Positions 1 through 5,137 of a stretch of 5,137 nt of DNA are shown piece after piece. The notes under the pieces were generated by a model. That model saw only the letters and a program-made list of their open reading frames with translations, ran no database searches and was not told the DNA's origin. Position 1 is the stretch's first letter, and each line of letters opens with the position of its first letter. Source of the DNA: Rhodospirillaceae bacterium UBA6608 (GTDB taxonomy: Bacteria; Pseudomonadota; Alphaproteobacteria; Rhodospirillales_A; Casp-alpha2); NCBI GenBank assembly GCA_002433335.1, contig DJHY01000127.1, forward strand, positions 1,794-6,930. Direction: 5' to 3'. The translations under genes and the position numbers were made by a program.

Positions 1-50
1 GCGGCGACAGCCGCCCCCCACGCCGAGCCACTTTCTTTCCGGTCCTCAGC

Positions 51-926
51 CTATTTCAGGCCAAGCATTTCCCGGGCTTCGTCCGGCGTCGCGACCGATG
101 ACCCCATATTTTCGATAATCGTCGCAGCGCGTTCGACCAACGCGGCGTTCGACGGCGCCAATTCGCCCGGCCCGAGATAGATATTGTCCTCCAGCCCGAC
201 GCGAACGTTCCCACCGAGCAGGACCGCCTGCGCGACCATCGGGAACTGCGTGCGCGAGATGCCGAATGCCGACCACGGCGCCCCTTCGGGCAACTGGTTG
301 CGCATATGGATCATCGATTCCGGCGTCGCCGTGGCGCCGTACGAGATCCCCAGGCACAGCTGGAAATACGGCGGCTCGTCGATATGGCCTTCCTTGATCA
401 GTTGCTTACACAGCTCGATATGGCCGCTGTCGAAAACTTCCAATTCCGGTTTCACGCCAGCCGCCTTGATCCGGTCGGCCATCAGGCGCATGTGGCGCGG
501 CACGTTCATGAACGCCCGCTCGCCGAAGTTCATGGTCGCCACATCGAGCGAGCAGATTTCCGGCTTCAGCTTTTCGATATGCTCGGTCCGCTTGGCCGGG
601 CCGAAGTATTCCGTGCCTTCGGCGGGAACCAGCGGATCGTCGTCGCTGGGCATATAACGCGCGCCCGGCCCCGTCGTCAGATTGATGATCATGTTCGATC
701 CGGCATCGCGGATGCGCTCGGTCACTTCCTTGTACAACTCGAATTCCATGCTCGGCGCTGCGGTTTCCGGGTCGCGCACGTGGATGTGACATACCGCAGC
801 CCCGGCCGCGGCGGCCTCGAGGGACGATTGCGCGATCTGTTCGGGGGTGACGGGGGTTGCCTTGGTTCTGGCGGGGGTGGGCGCCGAACCGGTGACGGCG
901 CAGGTAATGATGGTCTTTTGGCTCAT
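51..926 (-). CDS. BKACE-family (DUF849) beta-keto acid cleavage enzyme, candidate 3-dehydrocarnitine:acetyl-CoA type
   Basis: This 291-residue protein is a full-length member of the BKACE (DUF849, 3-keto-5-aminohexanoate cleavage enzyme) family. These cytoplasmic TIM-barrel, metal-dependent enzymes condense a beta-keto acid with acetyl-CoA, giving acetoacetate and a new acyl-CoA. Seen directly: an N-terminal strand ITCAVTG (7-13), the zinc motif CHIHVRDPE with His47 and His49, a TTGPG loop (84-88), ELEVFD with Glu163, and RVGLEDN near the C-terminus with Arg242, Glu246 and Asp247. These match the metal ligands (two His, one Glu) and the catalytic Arg/Asp pair known for the family. The residue aligned with the Glu that holds the amino group of 3-keto-5-aminohexanoate appears to be Ala15, so that substrate is unlikely. 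The divergent GlxA-type regulator suggests carnitine catabolism, where the product would be betainyl-CoA. Family assignment is firm; substrate is inference. The ATG start is supported by AGGAGG 11 nt upstream. Confidence 0.93.
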   Translation of the reverse strand: MSQKTIITCAVTGSAPTPARTKATPVTPEQIAQSSLEAAAAGAAVCHIHVRDPETAAPSMEFELYKEVTERIRDAGSNMIINLTTGPGARYMPSDDDPLVPAEGTEYFGPAKRTEHIEKLKPEICSLDVATMNFGERAFMNVPRHMRLMADRIKAAGVKPELEVFDSGHIELCKQLIKEGHIDEPPYFQLCLGISYGATATPESMIHMRNQLPEGAPWSAFGISRTQFPMVAQAVLLGGNVRVGLEDNIYLGPGELAPSNAALVERAATIIENMGSSVATPDEAREMLGLK

Positions 927-937
927 GACGGCCGTTT

Positions 938-943
938 CCTCCT
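938..943 (-). promoter_or_regulatory. Shine-Dalgarno site of the BKACE gene
   Basis: The minus strand reads AGGAGG here, 11 nt before the ATG at 926-924. It is a near-perfect anti-16S match and fixes the start codon of the BKACE gene. Confidence 0.8.
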
Positions 944-1008
944 GGGTTTATTCGCGAACGATCATAGACATCGCGGTGCCCGGCGGAAATGGCCTTGGAA
1001 CGGGAAAA

Positions 1009-1022
1009 CAATATAGATATTG
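1009..1022. promoter_or_regulatory. Palindrome CAATAT-AG-ATATTG, candidate operator
   Basis: Two perfect 6-bp arms, CAATAT and ATATTG, are separated by 2 bp. The site lies about 60 bp before the regulator start and 83 bp before the BKACE start, inside the divergent intergenic region. It may be an operator for the adjacent regulator or an AT-rich promoter element. No experimental motif is matched; the role is inference. Confidence 0.4.
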
Positions 1023-1055
1023 GCATAAAATGAGGCCTTGTTGTCATTGCGCCAA
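1020..1055. promoter_or_regulatory. Imperfect inverted repeat, second candidate operator
   Basis: The left arm TTGGCATAAAATGA (1020-1033) pairs with the right arm TCATTGCGCCAA (1044-1055). The outer TTGGC/GCCAA and inner AATGA/TCATT parts are perfect, with unequal middles. The 10-bp spacer puts the arm centres about two helical turns apart, as expected for a dimeric activator. It overlaps the palindrome to its left by 3 bp. Alternatively it could be a chance repeat. Confidence 0.35.
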
Positions 1056-1081
1056 AATGCCGATCCCCGCAGACTGACGCC

Positions 1082-2095
1082 ATGGATACAACGTCACCCC
1101 ATACCCCACCTCATACCCCTGGGCCGCATCGCATCGGGATCGTCGTCTTCGAACGATGCCAGCTGATCGACGCCACCGGCCCGGCGGCCGTATTCGGCTC
1201 CGCCAACGAAGTCTGGCGCGAACGACACGGCGGCGGCCCGCTCTACGAGGTTACCGTACATGCGCGCGCCACGGGCCCAGTGAAAAGCTCCGCTGGGGTT
1301 TCCTTGCATGCAGATCGAGATTTGAGCCCCACTCCCCTCGACACCTTGATCTGCGCCGGCGGGAAAGGGTCGCGCGCGTTTGCCCAGGACCGAGACGCGG
1401 TCAATGCCGTATGGCAACTGGCGAACGACGCCCAGCGGATCGTCTCCGTCTGCACCGGCGCCTATGTCCTGGCCGCCACGGGGTTGCTGGACGGTCGGCG
1501 CGCGGTCACCCATTGGGCGCATTGTCGCCAGTTGGCGAACGAATATCCTGCCGTCCGGGTCGAAGCGGACCCGATTTTCATTCAAGACGGCCAGATCTAT
1601 ACCTCAGCCGGCGTTACCGCGGGGATGGACCTTGCCCTGGCCCTGGTCGAGGAAGATCACGGCCATGACCTGGCCCTGGCCGTCGCCAGCGAAATGGTAA
1701 TGTTCATGAAGCGCCCGGGCACGCAGGCGCAGTTCTCGCGCCACCTGGCGGCGCAGATGGCGCCCAGCGGCGGCATTCGCGAGGTTCAGACCTGGCTTGT
1801 GCAAAACCTGGACGCGCCGATCAACGTCGAAGCCATGGCCGACCGCGCGGCGATGAGCCTCAGGACCTTCAACCGCCGGTTCAAGGATGCCACGGGCCAG
1901 ACCCCCGCGGCCTATATCCAGGACCTGCGCGTCGACAACGCCCGCTGCCTGCTGGAAGAGAGCGAGCTGCCGATCAAGGCCATCGCCCGCCATTGCGGCT
2001 TCGGCGACGAGGAACGCATGCGCCGCGCCTTCCATCGCCGTCTCGGCGTCGGCCCGCAGGACTACCGCACCCGTTTTTCTTCCCCCACCGCCTAA
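1082..2095 (+). CDS. GlxA-family transcriptional regulator (DJ-1/PfpI-like sensor plus AraC-type HTH), CdhR-like
   Basis: This 337-residue protein has the normal length and two-part design of the GlxA group of AraC regulators. Residues about 17-190 form a DJ-1/PfpI (class I glutamine amidotransferase-like) ligand domain, with Asp30 in LIDATGP, the AGGKGSR loop (92-98), the nucleophile-elbow motif SVCTGA around Cys124, THW (143-145) and TSAGVTAGMD (174-183). Residues about 232-330 carry two helix-turn-helix units, one at 249-267 and the second at 298-320, ending in the typical GVGPQDYR. In this family the sensor domain is normally a non-enzymatic ligand pocket. Characterised relatives include CdhR and GbdR, which respond to carnitine and glycine betaine. 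It is divergent from BKACE and probably controls it, and also leads the downstream DJ-1 gene. The N-terminus has a short Pro/His/Thr extension. No good Shine-Dalgarno sequence precedes the ATG, but there is no better start nearby. Family is certain; ligand is inferred. Confidence 0.93.
   Translation: MDTTSPHTPPHTPGPHRIGIVVFERCQLIDATGPAAVFGSANEVWRERHGGGPLYEVTVHARATGPVKSSAGVSLHADRDLSPTPLDTLICAGGKGSRAFAQDRDAVNAVWQLANDAQRIVSVCTGAYVLAATGLLDGRRAVTHWAHCRQLANEYPAVRVEADPIFIQDGQIYTSAGVTAGMDLALALVEEDHGHDLALAVASEMVMFMKRPGTQAQFSRHLAAQMAPSGGIREVQTWLVQNLDAPINVEAMADRAAMSLRTFNRRFKDATGQTPAAYIQDLRVDNARCLLEESELPIKAIARHCGFGDEERMRRAFHRRLGVGPQDYRTRFSSPTA
1095..1118 (+). repeat. 12-bp imperfect tandem repeat in the regulator's N-terminus
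   Basis: Two adjacent copies, CACCCCATACCC and CACCTCATACCC, differ at a single base. In frame they give PHTP twice (residues 6-13), in a segment before the folded DJ-1-like domain. It looks like a small slippage duplication in a disordered tail and probably has no function. Confidence 0.6.
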
Positions 2096-2111
2096 TCCCT
2101 CAGCCAAGCAA

Positions 2112-2117
2112 AAGGAG
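2112..2117 (+). promoter_or_regulatory. Shine-Dalgarno site of the DJ-1/PfpI gene
   Basis: AAGGAG lies 8 nt before the ATG at 2126, within the 30-nt gap after the regulator's stop codon. It fixes the start and supports independent, efficient translation from a shared transcript. Confidence 0.8.
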
Positions 2118-2125
2118 CATCGGCA

Positions 2126-2725
2126 ATGCCTCGCCAAATCGGCATCCTCGCCTTCAACGACATGGAAGAACTCGACGCCATCGGCCCGTGGGAGGTTTTC
2201 TCCTGGGCCGCCAAGCAAGAGAACTCGGATATGGCCGTCTGCATGATCGGCTCGACCGGTCGCGAGATCACATGCGCCAAGGGCTTGAAGATCGTCACCG
2301 ACTACACCCTTGACGACCATCCGCCGCTGGACATCGTGCTTGTCCCCGGCGGCCAAGGCACCCGCGCGATCTTTCGCGACGGCGGGGTCGAGGTCGACTG
2401 GCTGAAGAAAGTCGCGCCGAATTGCCAATGGGTGACCAGCGTTTGCACCGGGGCCTTGTTGCTGCACCGCGCAGGGTTTCTGCAAGGCAAGCGGGCCACG
2501 ACCTATTGGGGCGCTGTCGATCTCTTGCGTGGCGGCGGGAACGTCACGGTTCTTGACGATGTCCGTTTCGTCCGCGACGGCAATGTCGTGACCTCGGCCG
2601 GGATCTCGGCAGGCATGGATATGTCGCTCTGGCTGACCGGGCAGTTGGTCAGCCCCGAGTTCGCCCGCTTCGTTCAGAAAGGGATCGAGTACTTCCCCGC
2701 CCCGCCTTATACGGCGGAAGCCTGA
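2126..2725 (+). CDS. Stand-alone DJ-1/PfpI family protein, isonitrile hydratase-like
   Basis: This 199-residue, single-domain cytoplasmic protein covers the whole DJ-1/PfpI fold. Visible marks are ELDAIGPWEVF with Asp17, VPGGQGTR (73-80), the nucleophile elbow TSVCTGA with Cys107 followed by Thr108, ATTYW (124-128) and TSAGISAGMD (156-165). The ending GIEYFPAPPY resembles bacterial isocyanide (isonitrile) hydratases, which use an Asp near residue 17 and a Cys-Thr pair. Here Tyr127 sits where hydratases and GlxA sensors usually have His. It is homologous to the sensor half of the preceding regulator but lacks the DNA-binding half. The 30-nt gap and same strand imply co-transcription with the regulator. 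It could be a hydrolase or hydratase acting on a small nitrogen compound, or a ligand-binding accessory protein; annotation as isonitrile hydratase should be provisional. Its 3' end overlaps the convergent hydrolase gene by 19 bp. Confidence 0.9.
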   Translation: MPRQIGILAFNDMEELDAIGPWEVFSWAAKQENSDMAVCMIGSTGREITCAKGLKIVTDYTLDDHPPLDIVLVPGGQGTRAIFRDGGVEVDWLKKVAPNCQWVTSVCTGALLLHRAGFLQGKRATTYWGAVDLLRGGGNVTVLDDVRFVRDGNVVTSAGISAGMDMSLWLTGQLVSPEFARFVQKGIEYFPAPPYTAEA

Positions 2726-3753
2726 AACCGGTGGACACCCATCGCATCGATGTAGCGCCGCACCCGCCCCTGCGTCATCAGACGATGAAGGTGGGCAAGG
2801 CTCTCGCCTAAGGCGAAGAACTTCTGATGGGTGTCCATCTCGCGCTTGAACAGATGGGCCATCACGTCCGTCGCCGTCGCCCCGCCGACATCGTCGCGGG
2901 CGGCGCAGGCCGCCAGGGCTTCATCCAGACGCTCGACGTGATGGTCCGCCAAGTCGTCCAGCCGCTCCAACAAACCACGGAACGGCCAGTTATGGGACGG
3001 CAGAACCAGCGTATCGGCGGGCAAGTCCTTGAACCGCTTGAGGCTATCCAGGAACTTGGTCAGCGGGTCAGCCTCGGGTTCCTGCGGCCAAAGCGAGACG
3101 TTGGGGCTGATCTTCGGCAGAATCTGATCGCCTGAAATCAGCACCTTCAAATCCGGACAGAACAGACAAGCATGCTCGGGCGAATGCCCGTTGCCTTCGA
3201 TCACGCGCCATTTGTGGGCGCCGATATCGATTTCGTCGCCATGGGCGATGCGGCGCACCGCAGGCGGGATCGGCGAAATGTTACCGCCATACCGGCCGAC
3301 GCGGCTGTCGACCTGGGCCAGCAGGTCCCCGGAAATGCCCGCCGCCTTGTAGAAGGCATGGAACACCGGCCCAGCCGTCTGCCCCGTTTCGGCGGCCAGC
3401 ATACGCCCCGTCGTCCATTCCCCGTAAGGCATCCACAGCGGCGCCTTGAAGCGGGAACACAACCAACCGGCCAACCCGACATGATCCGGGTGAAAATGGG
3501 TGACGATGATCCGTTTGACCGGCTTGCCGTTCAGCGTGTTCGCGAACACCTGGTCCCAGGCGTCGCGCGTTTCGTCCGTGCTGATGCCGGTGTCGACCAG
3601 GGTCCAGCCGTCGCCGTCCTCCAGCATCCACAGGTTGATATGATCCAGTTTGAAGGGCAACGGCATACGCAACCAGCGCACGCCCGGCGCGACTTCCCAG
3701 GTTTCACCAATGGAAGGTTCGCCGTCAAAGGCATAATCGGGTTTAAAGGCCAC
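2707..3753 (-). CDS. MBL-fold metallo-hydrolase with C-terminal winged-helix-like domain
   Basis: This 348-residue protein is a metallo-beta-lactamase-fold hydrolase with a complete two-metal site: THFHPDH gives His86, His88, Asp90 and His91; GHSPEH gives His190; SGD gives Asp209; PSHNWPF gives His254. VDTG (53-56) is the usual strand-loop before the first motif. The spacing and the GHSPEH form resemble glyoxalase II/LACTB2-like enzymes rather than true beta-lactamases. Residues about 268-348 form a His/Arg-rich helical tail like the winged-helix domain of LACTB2-type proteins. No signal peptide is visible, so it is probably cytoplasmic. The start is GTG (3753-3751), the only plausible start before an in-frame stop about 27 nt upstream, with GGAG 10 nt before it. 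Substrate is unknown; a thioester or other ester is possible. It follows the kinase gene on the same strand by 90 bp and converges on the DJ-1 gene, so a link to the BKACE locus is not shown. Confidence 0.9.
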   Translation of the reverse strand: MAFKPDYAFDGEPSIGETWEVAPGVRWLRMPLPFKLDHINLWMLEDGDGWTLVDTGISTDETRDAWDQVFANTLNGKPVKRIIVTHFHPDHVGLAGWLCSRFKAPLWMPYGEWTTGRMLAAETGQTAGPVFHAFYKAAGISGDLLAQVDSRVGRYGGNISPIPPAVRRIAHGDEIDIGAHKWRVIEGNGHSPEHACLFCPDLKVLISGDQILPKISPNVSLWPQEPEADPLTKFLDSLKRFKDLPADTLVLPSHNWPFRGLLERLDDLADHHVERLDEALAACAARDDVGGATATDVMAHLFKREMDTHQKFFALGESLAHLHRLMTQGRVRRYIDAMGVHRFQASAV

Positions 3754-3843
3754 GGAAGGGGGGCTCCGAAGGATGGTCTAGAGGTGGGAGCTCACTGCTA
3801 GCACGCCGCCAAACACCGGGGCAAGACAACCGCGTTTCAGTTT
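3754..3843. other. Intergenic spacer between histidine kinase and MBL-fold gene
   Basis: These 90 bp separate two minus-strand genes. I see no GC-rich hairpin followed by a T-run on the minus strand and no convincing -35/-10 pair. Small restriction-type palindromes (GAGCTC, GCTAGC) are present but look incidental. Whether the hydrolase is read through from the kinase or has its own promoter cannot be decided from sequence. Confidence 0.5.
3764..3767 (-). promoter_or_regulatory. Short Shine-Dalgarno site supporting the GTG start of the MBL-fold gene
   Basis: The minus strand reads GGAG, 10 nt before the GTG codon at 3753-3751. It is only a 4-base match but it is the best in the region and supports the non-ATG start. 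Confidence 0.5.
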
Positions 3844-5137
3844 TCACCTGGAGAAGGTTGCACGCCGCTCGGCGATCCGATCGGCGGGAAACGTCATAAT
3901 CACGGTGGTCCCCTTCCCAAGGTCACTTTCCAGGTCCAGGGTCCCGCCGTGCATATTCATCAGATCGCGACAAATCGACAGACCGATGCCTGCCCCCGTG
4001 CGGCTGCGCGTCCGTCCCCCGGTCGGCGCAAGTTGCACAAACGGCTCGAACGCCTTTGGAATATCGGCCGGCGCGATCCCGATCCCCTTGTCCTGGATTT
4101 CGATCCGCATTGCGCCGCCATCAATCAAATTCGCGCGCAATGTCAGTTCCTGACCGTCCGAAAATTTGGCGGCATTGGACAGAACATTGATCAGGATTTG
4201 GCGAATCCTGCGTTCATCGCCAACCAGCCGTGGCAGATCTTCGGGAATTTCGGCCCGCACCGCGAGCGGACAGACCTGCTCCTCGCCATCCAAAGATGGC
4301 CGATAGACAGTCACCGGCGGCAAGTCGCGGACCAGCACCGGCAGCTCGATCAAGGTTTCCTGAAGCCCAAGTTCCCCGGTTTCGATCCGGGAGAAATCCA
4401 GCACGTCCTGCACCACCGACTGCAGGTGGCGGGCGCTGCGCTGAATGTCGTCGGCGTATCCCCGGTATCTTGGGGCGATGGGGCCGAACAACTGGTCGGA
4501 CATAGCCTGCGAAAAACCGATGATCGGATTGAGCGGCGTCAGCAATTCGTGGCTCATTTTGGCCAGGAACCGGGACTTCGCCAGGTTCGCGGTAATCGCC
4601 GATCGGGACCAGACAAAAGATAGCGCGACAGCCGCGACCACTAGCACCAGTGTGACCGCGCCGATCCTCAGGGCAAGATCCTGGAACAGCCGGTCCCCCG
4701 GTTTGTCCTGCGCCCAGATAACGGTTGCAAGCGGTTTACCGGTCAACGAAGACAGCGAGAGCCCGCCACCGTCATTTCCAACCCCTCCCAGGCGCAGCCC
4801 CCCCAGAAGGAAGCGCTGGCCCAGGCTTTCCATGAGTTCAGAATTCATCTCCCGGAAGAACACAAGGATCGGTCGGTCCTTCAGCTTAGCTTCCGCCTCG
4901 GTCGGGGTTTCCGGGGTAATTGATCCGGCAGCCACTAAATAGACACGCCCATTCCAGGTGACGAAACTGCTCCCGGACTCTGATCGAGCCGTCGGTGTCG
5001 CTCTCAGGGCAGTAAGAAAAGCCTCGCCGCCACTGCCGAGGAACTGCAATCCTTCAGCCGGCAGGTCCGGATTATCTTTTGCGTGATAAAGCGTTTCATT
5101 CCCTGCATCGAATACGTATGAGCCCGAATAACCGAAC
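3844..5137 (-). CDS. Membrane sensor histidine kinase with CHASE4-like sensor domain (N-terminus beyond the window)
   Basis: The frame stays open from the TGA at 3846-3844 to the right edge. The TTG at 5049-5047 lies inside the sensor domain and is not the start, so about 430 residues of a longer protein are visible. In order: an extracytoplasmic sensor segment (about 5137-4670) with YVFDAGNETLY and later PILVFFREMNSELM, resembling CHASE4; a transmembrane helix (about 4665-4609); a HisKA domain with the phosphoacceptor His codon at 4551-4549 in KMSHELLTPLNPIIGFSQ; and a HATPase domain with N-box NVLSNAAKFS (about 4188-4160), G1 DKGIGI (about 4092-4075) and G2 GAGIGLS (3996-3976). No receiver domain follows and no response regulator is in view, so the partner is unknown. 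The H-box has Leu for the usual Arg and Pro for the usual Ala. A first transmembrane helix is expected beyond the edge. The ligand is unknown. Confidence 0.92.
   Translation of the reverse strand, partial: FGYSGSYVFDAGNETLYHAKDNPDLPAEGLQFLGSGGEAFLTALRATPTARSESGSSFVTWNGRVYLVAAGSITPETPTEAEAKLKDRPILVFFREMNSELMESLGQRFLLGGLRLGGVGNDGGGLSLSSLTGKPLATVIWAQDKPGDRLFQDLALRIGAVTLVLVVAAVALSFVWSRSAITANLAKSRFLAKMSHELLTPLNPIIGFSQAMSDQLFGPIAPRYRGYADDIQRSARHLQSVVQDVLDFSRIETGELGLQETLIELPVLVRDLPPVTVYRPSLDGEEQVCPLAVRAEIPEDLPRLVGDERRIRQILINVLSNAAKFSDGQELTLRANLIDGGAMRIEIQDKGIGIAPADIPKAFEPFVQLAPTGGRTRSRTGAGIGLSICRDLMNMHGGTLDLESDLGKGTTVIMTFPADRIAERRATFSR

Larger units (their letters stand above)
927..1081. promoter_or_regulatory. 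Divergent promoter/operator region between BKACE and the GlxA-type regulator
   Basis: The 155 bp between the two divergent start codons must carry the promoters of both transcripts. The section around 1005-1033 is strikingly AT-rich compared with its GC-rich surroundings and contains a perfect palindrome and half of an imperfect inverted repeat, listed separately. AraC-type regulators of the GlxA group usually sit beside, and control, the genes they regulate. I looked for sigma-70 boxes on both strands: only weak pairs are present (for example TTGGCA at 1020-1025 on the plus strand without a good -10 box), so exact promoters are not called. The regulator's own ATG has no clear Shine-Dalgarno sequence. 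Confidence 0.6.

Noticed and set aside
1..14. GC hairpin GCGGC-GACA-GCCGC as a possible terminator downstream of the BKACE gene
   Set aside because: The arms are only 5 bp, and any following T-run on the minus strand would lie outside the window, so a terminator cannot be supported.
1..31. Possible GTG start on the minus strand of a next gene downstream of BKACE
   Set aside because: A GTG at 31-29 has a purine-rich stretch before it, but only about 10 codons are visible and they match no family I recognise.
306..1016. Long plus-strand open frame of 236 codons opposite the BKACE gene
   Set aside because: It is antisense to a complete enzyme with all catalytic motifs, its translation is Arg/His/Gly-rich with no recognisable domain, and it is typical of high-GC shadow frames.
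1604..2485. Minus-strand open frame of 293 codons opposite the regulator and DJ-1 genes
   Set aside because: It spans the antisense of two well-supported genes and their spacer, and the translation shows no family features.
3172..3801. Plus-strand open frame of 209 codons opposite the MBL-fold gene
   Set aside because: It is antisense to the metal-binding hydrolase core, is Arg/Pro/Gly-rich and has no motifs.
3764..3835. Promoter or terminator in the spacer before the MBL-fold gene
   Set aside because: No hairpin plus T-run and no acceptable -35/-10 pair were found on the minus strand; the short palindromes look incidental.
5047..5049. TTG as the start codon of the histidine kinase
   Set aside because: The reading frame continues without a stop to the right edge, and the upstream residues (YVFDAGNETLY) fit the sensor domain, so the TTG is an internal Leu codon.

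Overview
The window is a compact, GC-rich stretch of bacterial chromosome with five protein genes, tightly packed, no RNA genes and no mobile elements. High GC, protein composition and gene families (BKACE/DUF849, GlxA-type regulator, CHASE4-like histidine kinase) fit an alphaproteobacterium, perhaps of the Rhodospirillales type. The taxonomic guess is inference only.

Left part (51-2725): a BKACE-family beta-keto acid cleavage enzyme on the minus strand is divergent from a GlxA-type AraC regulator on the plus strand. They share a 155-bp, partly AT-rich control region that holds a perfect 6+6 bp palindrome and a second, imperfect inverted repeat. The regulator is followed after 30 nt by a stand-alone DJ-1/PfpI protein with its own strong ribosome binding site, so the two are probably co-transcribed. 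BKACE beside a GlxA-type regulator is the arrangement seen in carnitine catabolism loci (cdhR-type regulator and 3-dehydrocarnitine cleavage). The best working model is that the regulator senses a quaternary-amine or other beta-keto-acid precursor and controls BKACE. The usual partners (carnitine dehydrogenase, betainyl-CoA thioesterase) are not in the window; if present they would most likely lie beyond the left edge, downstream of BKACE. The substrate is therefore not proven.

Middle part (2707-3753): a minus-strand metallo-beta-lactamase-fold hydrolase with a full set of metal ligands and a C-terminal helical domain converges on the DJ-1 gene, and their coding ends overlap by 19 bp. Its substrate cannot be read from the sequence.

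Right part (3844-5137): a minus-strand membrane histidine kinase, cut by the right edge. It has a CHASE4-like extracytoplasmic sensor, one visible transmembrane helix, a HisKA phosphoacceptor domain with two unusual residues next to the catalytic histidine, and a complete HATPase domain. No response regulator is in view.

Most of this is ordinary metabolic and regulatory gene content. The points most worth a second look are the palindromic control region, the paired DJ-1 proteins, the unassigned BKACE substrate, and the atypical H-box of the kinase.
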